Origin: Bacteroidota bacterium
GTDB lineage: Bacteria > Bacteroidota > Bacteroidia > UKL13-3
Direction: 5' to 3'
Length of the DNA: 35,758 nucleotides
NCBI GenBank assembly: GCA_034439655.1
Contig: JAWXAU010000081.1
Location: forward strand, 1-35,758
In this document: one piece after another, positions 1-7,877 of the stretch
Layout of the letters: each line of letters opens with the position of its first letter
How positions within the stretch are numbered: position 1 is the stretch's first letter
Notes under the pieces: generated by a model
What the model was told of the DNA's origin: nothing
What the model saw: the letters and a program-made list of their open reading frames with translations, nothing else
The model's database searches: none
Position numbers and translations under genes: made by a program

Positions 1-125
1 GAGTTCGCGGCGAGCGATACTACAATAAAATAAAGTGTCCGTTATAATTTGGCTTTTCTTATTTGAATTATGAAAGAGGTCTATTGAGTTTCGGTATAAC
101 AGATCAACAATCATTAAATTATATT

Positions 126-162
126 ACAAAAAAAAAGTCCGCTATAATATATATAACGGACT
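126..162 (-). terminator. Terminator downstream of the OmpA-family gene
   Basis: Read on the minus strand, an AT-rich hairpin with GTCCG/CGGAC at its base (137-161) is followed by a run of about nine T (128-136 as A on the plus strand). The one imperfect stem position is a U-G wobble on the minus-strand RNA but a C-A mismatch on the plus strand, so minus use is preferred. It lies about 60 nt after the OmpA-family stop codon. Confidence 0.7.
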
Positions 163-183
163 CTTTTTTATCGAGGTGCTGTC

Positions 184-210
184 GGGTGTTCCGATGCTTC
201 GGAACCACCC
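184..210. repeat. Short GC-rich palindrome
   Basis: GGGTGTTCCG and CGGAACCACCC flank ATGCTT, forming a hairpin with one bulged base, 12 nt beyond the OmpA-family stop codon. No T-run follows it, so it looks like a REP-type element or an mRNA 3' stabiliser ahead of the true terminator at 126-162. Confidence 0.5.
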
Positions 211-222
211 TGCAAAAATATA

Positions 223-2820
223 CTATTCGCTAATTTTCAATTCCACACGTCTGTTTTTCTGACGTCCTTCGTCGTTATCATTCACTGCCACTGGCCGAGT
301 ATCGCCATAGCCTTCCGATTTGATATTTGCAGCTTTCACACCTTTGGAAACTAGGTACTTCTTAACTTCCGCAGCACGATCACGACTCAGTTTCAAATTG
401 GCTGCAGGTTTACCCACCTTATCAGTATGTCCACTAATTGTAAGTTTATATTCTGGGTGTTTCGCTAGTAAGCCAGCAAGTTCATCCAAGTTCGGTTTCG
501 ATATGGGGTTTACTGCCGATTTTCCGCTTGCAAATTCGAGGTTATCGAATGCACGTTTCAATATATCCTGATCTCCCGCATCAAGATCTACTGATTTTAC
601 AGTATCAACAATTGCTACTAATGGGCAGCCTAGGTTCAATGGGTCACCATATTGGTCAGGACAGTTATCGTCTTTATCAGCAACTCCATCAAGGTCACGG
701 TCGGGGCAGCCATCAAGCTTAGCCATACCAGGTTGGTCGGGGCATTTATCCAAATTATCAACTACTCCATCATTGTCTGTATCGGGGCAGCCTTTGTTTT
801 CAACTTTACCAGCTTTGTCAGGGCATAAGTCTATATCATCTGTTACACCATCATTGTCACTGTCGGGGCAACCTTTAGTAGCCAATGGGCCTTTGGAGTC
901 AGGACATTTATCTTCAGAATCTATGATACCATCATTGTCTCGATCGGGGCAACCATCTTCGTTTTTACCAAACTCGTCGGGGCATTTATCGTTCTTATCA
1001 TATACCCCATCTCCATCGCGGTCGGGACATCCCTTATTCACTACACTACCTTTTTCGCTAGGGCAAAGGTCATCGTCGTCGGTTACGCCATCACCATCGG
1101 TATCGGGGCAACCACGTAAGTTAAATGGGCCTGGCAAGGTGCGACATTTATCTTCATCATCGGGTATACCATCGCCATCTTGGTCAGGGCAACCTTTGGC
1201 ACTCCATGCACCAGGCACATGTATGCAATGATCATTGCGATCAGATACACCATCTTTGTCACGGTCTTTAGGTTTTCCTTTAAATAGTGGGATAGTAGCT
1301 CCTGTATATAAGTCTATACCATTAAAATTATTGGAACCTAGGAACCCTCCTATATTATCAGATCCAATAAAAAATACGCCAGTGCGGAGGAACAAACCCA
1401 CATTTAGTTTTGAATAACCAAAGGTAGCTAGAATGGGCATGGAAACTTCCAACCAACGGAACTCAATGCGAGGAGTAATTCCCAGTAGAGAATTAACTCT
1501 GAACCCAATACCATTTTTCGATGTGATACTTTGCATCAAAACACCACTTACAAAGAAATGATTCGTAACACGATAATCAAAATTGATATTGATAGAACCT
1601 GGCATGTACCAATTGAATGAGGTAGCCGTGTCTTTAAATCCAAAAACTTTACCAAGGGCCGAATCTAAATCTTGGCTATTCCTAAGCTTCAAATTATTAA
1701 GCTGACCCCAATAAGCAGTATCATTTATTTTTATATCGCTTCGCGGCTTTAACTGATGGTATTTTACCCATTTTGGATTGCTATATTTTATATAACCGAT
1801 ATTCATAATTGAAAATCCAATTTTATATAAATATTTTACTTTTCGGTCATCATATCGGGTAACGCCATCCATGGTATATTTATATTTTTCAATATCGGGT
1901 CTGTATTCATATTGAAATCCTAGGTCGAAACCGTAACCTTTGCCTAATACACTTCTTGGGAATAAGTCCTTCCCAATTAATCCCGACCTTTTATTATTTA
2001 AATCTGGATTGAGTAAACCATAAAATTGCTCGGCAACCATACCATATTTGACATCGGTTTGCACCGCAAACAAACTGTCTTTATTTACAAAGTTTACGTT
2101 CACGCCTTTGTTTTGCACAAATAAAGCTGCAAGTCCTTGATAATATTTGAGGCTAACGCCCCCTGTAAAATAATGCTTATCTAAGTCGATAATTTTACGT
2201 GCATATGATGCAGAAACTTCTGTGTACGCACCAATATTTAATCCAAAAGAATTATCCAATTGTAATACATTCAAATAGGGTTTAGTTTGGTTTTTATCCA
2301 ACCCATACACAGCAAATCGGGCAAAAGGCTCTGCTATATCATTTACCTGCAAGCCTGCCATTACCCTTGTTCCCAAAGCAATGGTATTTTTATTGTTCCA
2401 GCTATAAGAAAAAGAAGGGCCACGTACTTCGGCACTTAGATTTACATATTTGGCTTTGCCATTTATATTTTCACCCAGATAACTATTATCATCTTTCCAA
2501 CCTTTTATAGAATCGAGTGTATTGGTTGATTGATTCGTAAAATGGTAATAATCCTTATTACTATATTTATTGGACAGAATTTGTTTCAAATATTGGTAAC
2601 TGCTATAAGGAAGTTTGGCTTCAGCATAATTGTTTGCAAAGTTTAAATTCATTGAACTAAGATTCACGTAAGCACGATAACGGGTATCGGCTAATGTGGC
2701 GGGATTGAAGTACATTCCGTTAGTACCTGCATAGTTGCTGCTAACAAACCCCTGAAAATACTGGGCATTTGTGGTGAGAAGCGTGAAAACAATAAATGTG
2801 AGACTGAGTAATTTTTTCAT
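223..2820 (-). CDS. OmpA-family outer-membrane protein (DUF5723 + TSP type-3 repeats)
   Basis: 865 residues. Residues 1-19 are a Sec signal peptide ending TTNAQ. Residues 20 to about 500 resemble the DUF5723 beta-barrel family, with a GMYFNPATLADTR stretch near the N-terminus. About 518-735 hold eight calcium-binding thrombospondin type-3 repeats (DxDxDGxxDxxDxC, separated by GCPD). The last ~100 residues are an OmpA peptidoglycan-binding domain with SGHTDKVG and KNRRVEL. By family knowledge the barrel sits in the outer membrane and the OmpA domain holds the cell wall; the repeats would be a rigid calcium-dependent stalk between them. It stands alone, 174 nt from the HAD gene upstream, with its own terminator. 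A near-consensus -7 element (GATATTTG) lies just before the ATG. The domain calls are firm; the cellular role is not known. Confidence 0.9.
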   Translation of the reverse strand: MKKLLSLTFIVFTLLTTNAQYFQGFVSSNYAGTNGMYFNPATLADTRYRAYVNLSSMNLNFANNYAEAKLPYSSYQYLKQILSNKYSNKDYYHFTNQSTNTLDSIKGWKDDNSYLGENINGKAKYVNLSAEVRGPSFSYSWNNKNTIALGTRVMAGLQVNDIAEPFARFAVYGLDKNQTKPYLNVLQLDNSFGLNIGAYTEVSASYARKIIDLDKHYFTGGVSLKYYQGLAALFVQNKGVNVNFVNKDSLFAVQTDVKYGMVAEQFYGLLNPDLNNKRSGLIGKDLFPRSVLGKGYGFDLGFQYEYRPDIEKYKYTMDGVTRYDDRKVKYLYKIGFSIMNIGYIKYSNPKWVKYHQLKPRSDIKINDTAYWGQLNNLKLRNSQDLDSALGKVFGFKDTATSFNWYMPGSININFDYRVTNHFFVSGVLMQSITSKNGIGFRVNSLLGITPRIEFRWLEVSMPILATFGYSKLNVGLFLRTGVFFIGSDNIGGFLGSNNFNGIDLYTGATIPLFKGKPKDRDKDGVSDRNDHCIHVPGAWSAKGCPDQDGDGIPDDEDKCRTLPGPFNLRGCPDTDGDGVTDDDDLCPSEKGSVVNKGCPDRDGDGVYDKNDKCPDEFGKNEDGCPDRDNDGIIDSEDKCPDSKGPLATKGCPDSDNDGVTDDIDLCPDKAGKVENKGCPDTDNDGVVDNLDKCPDQPGMAKLDGCPDRDLDGVADKDDNCPDQYGDPLNLGCPLVAIVDTVKSVDLDAGDQDILKRAFDNLEFASGKSAVNPISKPNLDELAGLLAKHPEYKLTISGHTDKVGKPAANLKLSRDRAAEVKKYLVSKGVKAANIKSEGYGDTRPVAVNDNDEGRQKNRRVELKISE

Positions 2821-2994
2821 TGAGTTTAGTATTGTTGGGCAAATATCTTATAAAACGCTGCAATAATACTACAGCACTCGTAAAAATTGGGTTATAAAAA
2901 CATAAAAAGATGGTGGCGAACTGTTAATAAAAAGCATGAAAGAATAATATTTAATAGGATAAGCTACTTATATGTTGTGATTTACGGGTTGCGT

Positions 2995-3708
2995 TTATAT
3001 ATAATTCATTAAGCTCTTGAGCTCGTTAATTTCAACTAGATTTTGATACAAAGTTTGCTCCTCATGGTAAGGGTTAAACCACACTGGGCAAATACCCGAA
3101 TTATATGCTCCTCCAATGTCAGAATCAATGTTGTCGCCTACCATTAAAGCGTGTTGTGCCTTGCCATTTGTTTGCAATAGGGCGGTTTCAAATACTTTTT
3201 TATGCGGTTTTTGCACGCCAATATTTTCAGTGATGAGTATATGTTCGGGTTTAAAATAAGCCATCAAGCCAGAATGCTCCAGTTTGTTGTAAGTCGCTTC
3301 CAAAAAACCATTCGTGATAATGGCTACTGTGTATTTTTTTGAGGCATGGTCTAAAATTTCGTGGGCATTTTCAAAAACATGGGGCATCCTTGTGCACAAT
3401 TCTATATAGTCTTCTCCAAATTGGTCAACATCGAAATTTATATCGACACCCACTTTGCCAAAAGCTTCACGAAAACGACGGTAGCGAAGTTCATCTTTGG
3501 TTATTTTTTGATAGTTATATAATTGCCACATGGCCTTGTTTGTGATTTTATACTGCGATAAAAATGAATTGGATAAAAGGCTTCCAGTGGGGGCGATATT
3601 ATATCTGTCTAATAGCAATGCTAAGGTCTCGGCTGAGTTTCTGTCAAAGTCCCAAAGGGTGTGGTCGAGGTCGAAAAATATATGGGTAATGTATTTTGGT
3701 ATTTGCAT
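2995..3708 (-). CDS. YjjG-family HAD hydrolase (noncanonical pyrimidine nucleotidase type)
   Basis: 237 residues, the usual length for YjjG. HAD motif I is FFDLDHTLWDF, with nucleophile D13 and acid/base D15; motif II is IITNG; motif III lysine is in QKPHKKVF; motif IV is MVGDNIDSDIGGA. The helical cap follows motif I, as in subfamily I phosphatases. YjjG relatives dephosphorylate non-canonical pyrimidine nucleoside monophosphates to clean the nucleotide pool; the substrate here is inferred from the family. The ATG at 3708 is well supported because motif I begins at residue 11. It is monocistronic and divergent from the coiled-coil gene at 3879. Confidence 0.85.
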   Translation of the reverse strand: MQIPKYITHIFFDLDHTLWDFDRNSAETLALLLDRYNIAPTGSLLSNSFLSQYKITNKAMWQLYNYQKITKDELRYRRFREAFGKVGVDINFDVDQFGEDYIELCTRMPHVFENAHEILDHASKKYTVAIITNGFLEATYNKLEHSGLMAYFKPEHILITENIGVQKPHKKVFETALLQTNGKAQHALMVGDNIDSDIGGAYNSGICPVWFNPYHEEQTLYQNLVEINELKSLMNYI

Positions 3709-3800
3709 TATACTGCAAATGTGCGTTATTTGTATAATATATACTGACCAAAATTATGGACGATAATGGTATATCACCTCAAAATGTTTACAATAAAATA

Positions 3801-3832
3801 TTTGAGTGTTGAAAAAAAGTGTCCTAATTTCG
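3801..3832 (+). promoter_or_regulatory. Bacteroidota-type promoter for the coiled-coil gene
   Basis: TTTG (3801-3804), a 20-nt spacer, then TAATTTCG (3825-3832), one base off the TAnnTTTG -7 consensus. The element lies 46 nt upstream of the ATG at 3879. The match was found by eye. Confidence 0.5.
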
Positions 3833-3878
3833 CCTCCACTCTAAACGATAATAAAACAACCCAAATAAAGTCAGAATT

Positions 3879-4811
3879 ATGAACATGGAATCAACCCCCC
3901 AAGAACGAAAATCAGGATCGAGCAAAGTAATTGTAGTAGTAGCATTGATACTGCTGATAGGTGCCGACGTCTTTCTCCTGTGGCAATTATTTGACACCAA
4001 AGAAGACTTTAAGGAAGCCAACAGCATCAATAAAGTTCAGAAGAGTCAGATTGATTCGCTCAATATAGAGATTGATAATTTAGAGGCAAAGCTCAAGGAA
4101 CTGGAAAGACAAAAAGAAGAGTTGGGCATATCAGACAGTACCCACCAAGCAGAGATTGACCAGCTCCGGAAACAAATACCTTTGATGAGAAGTGCTGCAA
4201 GAGGGGGCAATCCAAGCGAAATAGCAAAACTTAGAACCGATCTGAAAAGGGCCAACGACAAAGCAGAATCTGAAAGGATGCGTGCTGAAGCCGCCAAGGG
4301 CGATTATAGTAAGCTCGAGAATGATAGTAAATCAACCAGAGATAGTTTAAAAAGGGCACAAGAGCTTGCCGAAAAACTGGGAAGGGACAAGAATTCGCTC
4401 AACAAAAAAATTAAAGAAGGATCGGCACTTAAGGCTGATAATATTATAGGGATGGGGATTAAAGTAACTAGCAAGGGAGAGACTCCTACCCCAAAAGCCA
4501 AGAAAGCAAACAAAATTAAAGTGTCTTGTAAAATACAACAAAACTTGGTGGCCGACGCTGGACCCAAAATGATATATATGCGTGTGCTTGACCCATCAAG
4601 ACAAATCATTACTTCTAATGCGAATGAGAAATTTACCTACGAAGGAAGTGAGTTGCCTTTTACCCAGAGCCAAGAAATAGATTATCAAAATAAGGATCGT
4701 GAGGTAAACATCAAGTTTGGCAAAGCCACTGCATTTGTTAAAGGTGCTTATACCGTAGAAATATATGAAGGAGGATTGATGATTGGTAAATCTTCATTCA
4801 CTCTCAAATAA
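3879..4811 (+). CDS. Membrane-anchored coiled-coil protein, unknown function
   Basis: 310 residues. A short Ser/Lys-rich N-terminus (1-15) is followed by one hydrophobic helix (about 17-38, VIVVVALILLIGADVFLLW) that acts as an uncleaved anchor. A long charged coiled coil rich in Lys, Glu and Asp heptads runs over about 40-175, and about 205-310 form a compact beta-rich domain starting KANKIKVSCKIQQNL. The layout suggests a type II membrane protein with a periplasmic rod and end domain. I do not recognise a named family. A good promoter lies upstream and a hairpin terminator follows, so it is probably transcribed alone. The minus-strand reading frames over it are shadows of the coiled-coil codon pattern. 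Confidence 0.8.
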   Translation: MNMESTPQERKSGSSKVIVVVALILLIGADVFLLWQLFDTKEDFKEANSINKVQKSQIDSLNIEIDNLEAKLKELERQKEELGISDSTHQAEIDQLRKQIPLMRSAARGGNPSEIAKLRTDLKRANDKAESERMRAEAAKGDYSKLENDSKSTRDSLKRAQELAEKLGRDKNSLNKKIKEGSALKADNIIGMGIKVTSKGETPTPKAKKANKIKVSCKIQQNLVADAGPKMIYMRVLDPSRQIITSNANEKFTYEGSELPFTQSQEIDYQNKDREVNIKFGKATAFVKGAYTVEIYEGGLMIGKSSFTLK

Positions 4812-4858
4812 AATATTTTTTACCGCCGCTGGTATATATTAGTTGCGGTTCAACTACT

Positions 4859-4888
4859 AAAACCCTTGCATCATTGCTGGGGTTTTTT
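4859..4888 (+). terminator. Rho-independent terminator after the coiled-coil gene
   Basis: AAAACCC (4859-4865) pairs with GGGTTTT, followed by more T residues. It sits about 48 nt after the stop at 4811 and separates that gene from the small ORF at 4949. Confidence 0.65.
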
Positions 4889-4948
4889 GTTTTAGGGAAT
4901 TTATTTTTTGTTAGCATTGCTTATTAACCGTATTTTGTATTCCCTAAA

Positions 4949-5110
4949 ATGGACCCAGTAAAAGAGACAAAACCAACCAAATATAAATGGCTGAAAAAGC
5001 TTGGTGTTTGGACGGTTGTTTTCTTTGTGGTGAAAGGCACTATAAGTACCATACTTATATATTATTTTGGAAAAGGCATTTGGCAATACGTAGCCGAGTG
5101 GCTTAAATAG
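4949..5110 (+). CDS. Small single-pass membrane protein (53 aa)
   Basis: ATG at 4949 to TAG at 5110, 53 residues. It begins MDPVKETKPTKYKWLKKLG (positively charged), continues with a hydrophobic helix of about 20 residues (VWTVVFFVVKGTISTILIYY), and ends GKGIWQYVAEWLK. This Lys-rich head, single membrane helix and short amphipathic tail are typical of small Bacteroidota membrane proteins of unknown function. A real terminator precedes it and palindromic repeats start directly after the stop, so the ORF fills its gap exactly. Support is compositional only: it is too short for strong statistics, and I recognise no named family. Confidence 0.6.
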   Translation: MDPVKETKPTKYKWLKKLGVWTVVFFVVKGTISTILIYYFGKGIWQYVAEWLK

Positions 5111-5127
5111 TTCTTTGAAAGGAGTGA

Positions 5128-5237
5128 TCCCGATAGCTATCGGGAGTGAGACATTGATGTCAGTCTGAGTTTATCGAAGACGGTCTTCGATAAACTCAGA
5201 CTGACAGAAAAATATAAAATAATCCCGCCTCGGCGGG
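5128..5237. repeat. Cluster of three palindromes between the small ORF and ssrA
   Basis: Three palindromes lie in tandem. At 5128-5145 is TCCCGATAGCTATCGGGA, perfect. At 5159-5205 are two perfect 23-nt arms (5' arm begins GTCAGTCTGAGTTTATCG) around a single central G, making a 47-nt near-perfect palindrome. At 5224-5237 is CCCGCC-TC-GGCGGG. None is followed by a T-run. The first belongs to the family found in most larger gaps of this window. The cluster fills the space upstream of tmRNA. Confidence 0.85.
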
Positions 5238-5259
5238 GTAAAATACAAAATAACACTTT

Positions 5260-5631
5260 GGGGCTGACCGGAATTGACGGGATGTGTAGCACGGGGGTAA
5301 GCATGCAGTGCCTTGTAAGGGAGCACTTTAATCTGAACTTTCAAGCCTTAACCGGCAACACTTCATTTGCTTTGGCTGCCTAATCGGTTAGATTACGCAC
5401 TCAATCGTTTGCAGAAACTTTGCCCCAACAGCAACTGAGCACAGACGATCAAACCCCAGTTGGGGACTTTTAGTTACCGTGGTTGCGGGTTTCTAAATGT
5501 ATTAGTAACCTAAGGAATAGATTGGTGAGCGGGACTCCTGCCTATTCTCTAAAATTAAATTTCTCGACAAGCATGTAGAAAGCTCTATCGAGTTCCATCT
5601 CCGGACCAGGGTTCGACTCCCTGCAGCTCCA
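5260..5631 (+). ncRNA. ssrA: tmRNA (SsrA)
   Basis: One-piece tmRNA of about 372 nt. The 5' end GGGGCTG (5260-5266) pairs with CAGCTCC (5624-5630) to form the alanine-type acceptor stem, followed by discriminator A5631. The conserved start GGGGCTGACCGGAATTGACG and the T-arm loop GGTTCGACTCC near the 3' end are diagnostic. The tag reading frame starts at GGC 5354 and ends at TAA 5381-5383, encoding GNTSFALAA after the charged alanine; the LAA end is the protease-recognition signal. The DNA after the discriminator reads CTA, not CCA, so CCA must be added enzymatically. tmRNA rescues stalled ribosomes together with SmpB, which is not in this window. A strong terminator follows at once. Confidence 0.97.
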
Positions 5632-5638
5632 CTAAAAT

Positions 5639-5680
5639 AATGACTTGTATTATATATATAATATGAGTCATTTTTTTTTT
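5639..5680 (+). terminator. Rho-independent terminator of ssrA
   Basis: A 15-bp stem (arms 5639-5653 and 5658-5672, AATGACTTGTATTAT and ATAATATGAGTCATT) with two G-U wobbles and an ATAT loop, followed by ten T residues (5671-5680). It starts 8 nt after the mature 3' end of tmRNA. Confidence 0.9.
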
Positions 5681-6254
5681 ACACTCCGAGTTTACACTCC
5701 AATTTCCCAACTCAAATACCCCCCCTGTAAGTCGCCGTTCTGCGAACGGTGACTTACAATAACAGGCAGGGTTTGCAACCCGGCAAAAGAAGAGCCCATT
5801 CACTAATCATTCTAGGATCAGCCAAGGCGGATTATTTTAAGTAAGCCTTCCCCCTGCATAATCAACTGAACTGGTGAGCCTGTATTTATTTATGCGGCTC
5901 GTTCACCAATCCAGCCCGCACTGGGCTGTGGTCATCTGGTCATCTTAACTTATGGAACGGCATACACTCGTACTTTGCATATATATTGCAAATATCAATC
6001 AATACCCGGCATATAGTATTTCCAGTTCGCAGACCTTGCAGTTATAGGCCCGTATCATTAAGTTACTGCTCGCAGAACGGCGACAACGGAAGTGAGTTAT
6101 TATAATAATCTAGGGTTATATCGTAGTAATCGTAAACAATTGCAGCATTAATAAGTCAGGAGCTTTTTATAGATTTTAAAAAAGGGAATTAGTTGTTAGA
6201 TTTCATTGGCCAAAATTAAATTAATTTTTGTATATAGCGAAATTATTATTAAAA
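5681..6254. other. Long non-coding gap holding a 354-bp segment bounded by inverted repeats
   Basis: No credible gene is visible. A perfect-looking hairpin sits at 5727-5757 (arms GTAAGTCGCCGTTC and GAACGGTGACTTAC, one G-U). The motif GTCGCCGTTCTGCGA at 5731-5745 recurs exactly in inverse orientation at 6070-6084, and similarity extends inward to about 37 nt with a few mismatches. The 354-bp segment 5731-6084 thus has imperfect terminal inverted repeats, like a non-autonomous mobile element or a large structured RNA. Inside it are further small hairpins, e.g. CAGCCC/GGGCTG near 5920 and GGTGAGCC/GGCTCGTTCACC around 5873-5910. The right part, 6085-6254, is AT-rich, with no clear terminator for the M28 gene. 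Confidence 0.5.
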
Positions 6255-7250
6255 TTACTTCTCTCCATATATCACCTCCATCACCGTCTGTCCCACATTT
6301 TTTAAAGTAAACTTACTGATGTTTTTAATATTATCATTATGGGTATGCCAAGTGTGGCTGAAATGGTCGCCCACATCTTTGTCTTTGGTGTATTCTATGA
6401 TATCTATAATAGGTATTTTCGCAATTTGGTTCACATAATAATGGTCGTCAATAACACCAGTATTCGGCTCATTAACAAAATTGGTATAACCTAGTTTCTG
6501 TCCTGTGGCCCAAACTTTTTCAACTACTGCAGGGGCAAACTCCATAGAGCCTTTTTCTTTGGTAAACTGTGCATCGGGGGCACCAACCATATCAAGCAAA
6601 ATACCATAAGCAGGCATATAGTTTTTAATATGTAGGTTTTTGGCCCAATATTGCGAACCTATACAATAACTGTCTTCCATGTGTGGGTCGTCGCTATCGC
6701 CGGGTTGTCCGTAATCTTCCAAATCGAAAAGTATAATATCAATTCCTATTTCAGTAGGTTTTAATTTAAGTTGGCGGGCTATTTCTAATAATACCCCTAC
6801 CCCGCTTCCACCATCATTTGCCCCATCAATGGGCTTGTCTATGTCTTTGGTGTCTTGGTCGGCAAAGGGGCGTGTATCCCAATGGGCACTAAGCATCACG
6901 CGTTTGCTAGCTTTCAGGTTGAACGATGCTATAATGTTTTTACACTGGTGCGTTTTTCCATCGAAAGTCTTTAATGGAGCACCGTTTATTTCTACTTTAT
7001 CAGCATATTTTTTAAGTTCTTTTATAAGATAGTCGGCACACAATTTATGACCATTGGTGCTGGGCACACGTGGGCCAAAATTACATTGAGCAGCCACATA
7101 AGCAAAGGCACTGTCCTCATTAAAATTGGGCGAGGTTTGCACATATTTCGCAGCTACAGGCTCAATTATTTTTTCAGGGTCTTTGGGATTATCGTTTTTG
7201 CAAGCTGCAATGGCGGTTATCAGCAAAGTAATATATAATAGTTTTTTCAT
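6255..7250 (-). CDS. M28-family peptidase / glutaminyl-peptide cyclotransferase-like lipoprotein
   Basis: 331 residues from the ATG at 7250. A longer reading starting 21 nt upstream (MGNRNYY) is less likely because the signal peptide MKKLLYITLLITAIAAC begins here. Cys17 sits in a lipobox, so this is a lipoprotein. The zinc-dependent M28 fold is shown by SAHWDTRPFAD (metal His and Asp), GANDGGSGVGVLLEIAR (bridging Asp), DLEDYG (catalytic or metal Glu) and a C-terminal HTWHTHNDN (metal His). Length and motif spacing fit the glutaminyl-cyclase branch of M28, which makes N-terminal pyroglutamate; an aminopeptidase cannot be excluded. The ATG overlaps the phosphopantetheinyl transferase stop by 4 nt (ATGA), implying translational coupling as last gene of the minus-strand run. 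Confidence 0.85.
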   Translation of the reverse strand: MKKLLYITLLITAIAACKNDNPKDPEKIIEPVAAKYVQTSPNFNEDSAFAYVAAQCNFGPRVPSTNGHKLCADYLIKELKKYADKVEINGAPLKTFDGKTHQCKNIIASFNLKASKRVMLSAHWDTRPFADQDTKDIDKPIDGANDGGSGVGVLLEIARQLKLKPTEIGIDIILFDLEDYGQPGDSDDPHMEDSYCIGSQYWAKNLHIKNYMPAYGILLDMVGAPDAQFTKEKGSMEFAPAVVEKVWATGQKLGYTNFVNEPNTGVIDDHYYVNQIAKIPIIDIIEYTKDKDVGDHFSHTWHTHNDNIKNISKFTLKNVGQTVMEVIYGEK

Positions 7251-7876
7251 ATAATAGTTTCTATTGCCCACACAAGCATATAATCATGGGTGTGGCGGTG
7301 TTGCAAATTAAAGTGTTTTTGGTAAAGTTCTTTATGTATATGCCCTACAAATGTAGCATCGTTTTTTTGAATGGTGATATGTTTAATAAAGTCGAGTTCT
7401 TTTTGTTCGTAAAGTTTGTATAAGCATTCTTTGCTACACCATATCATCAAAGCATCTTCAGGGTTTGTTGCTGCCCATGTTTTTTCTTGTTCATTCAAAA
7501 ACTTATGTTTGATACGGTCTATTTTTTCCAGTTTGGTTTCTATGTCAATTCCTGTATTATAATTACTCACCGAAACTGCAGCATGTGTTTGTGTATGAGA
7601 AACGGATATATATATATTGTTCAAATTTGAAATCATCAATTTCCCAAAATCAGTTTTATATAATTCTACTTTATGATAGTCGTTTAAAAGCATTCCCAAT
7701 AAAATTCGTGTGGCCAGCCATTGCCTATGGTTTTGAGGATGTGCAAATTCTTCAGGTCTGCTGAGGTCTATAATATTTGAAGGAAATAATTCTTCTAATA
7801 TATATAACTCTTCGCTGAGTTCCCACACTGCAACCTGCGTTTCTTTTGGTTGTTCGGTTTGCCAAATAATGGGCAT
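7247..7876 (-). CDS. 4'-phosphopantetheinyl transferase superfamily protein
   Basis: 209 residues from the ATG at 7876 (MPIIWQTEQ). A longer frame reaches back into the Fe-S gene, but this ATG lies 1 nt after that gene's TAA, the usual coupled layout. Family motifs are VSVSHTQTHAAVSVS, GIDIE (magnesium-binding acidic residues) and WCSKECLYKLY (W/F-x-x-KE-x-x-x-K). These enzymes move the 4'-phosphopantetheine arm of coenzyme A onto a serine of acyl carrier proteins. The size and the lack of a biosynthetic cluster suggest a general-purpose carrier-protein activator rather than one tied to a natural-product pathway; this is inference. Confidence 0.85.
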   Translation of the reverse strand: MPIIWQTEQPKETQVAVWELSEELYILEELFPSNIIDLSRPEEFAHPQNHRQWLATRILLGMLLNDYHKVELYKTDFGKLMISNLNNIYISVSHTQTHAAVSVSNYNTGIDIETKLEKIDRIKHKFLNEQEKTWAATNPEDALMIWCSKECLYKLYEQKELDFIKHITIQKNDATFVGHIHKELYQKHFNLQHRHTHDYMLVWAIETII

Positions 7877-7877
7877 A

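Noticed and set aside
1-33. Ten in-frame codons then TAA on the plus strand at the left edge
   Set aside because: It could be the end of a plus-strand gene, but ten codons give no recognisable motif.
320-1417. Plus-strand ORFs opposite the TSP type-3 repeats
   Set aside because: They are shadows of the periodic Asp/Gly/Cys codons of the OmpA-family gene.
4046-4609. Minus-strand ORFs opposite the coiled-coil gene
   Set aside because: Low-complexity antisense of Lys/Glu heptads, with no domain or start context.
5585-5803. Minus-strand ORF of 72 codons over the tmRNA 3' end
   Set aside because: It begins in the tmRNA T-arm and crosses the terminator and a hairpin; antisense tmRNA/tRNA ORFs of this kind are common annotation artefacts.
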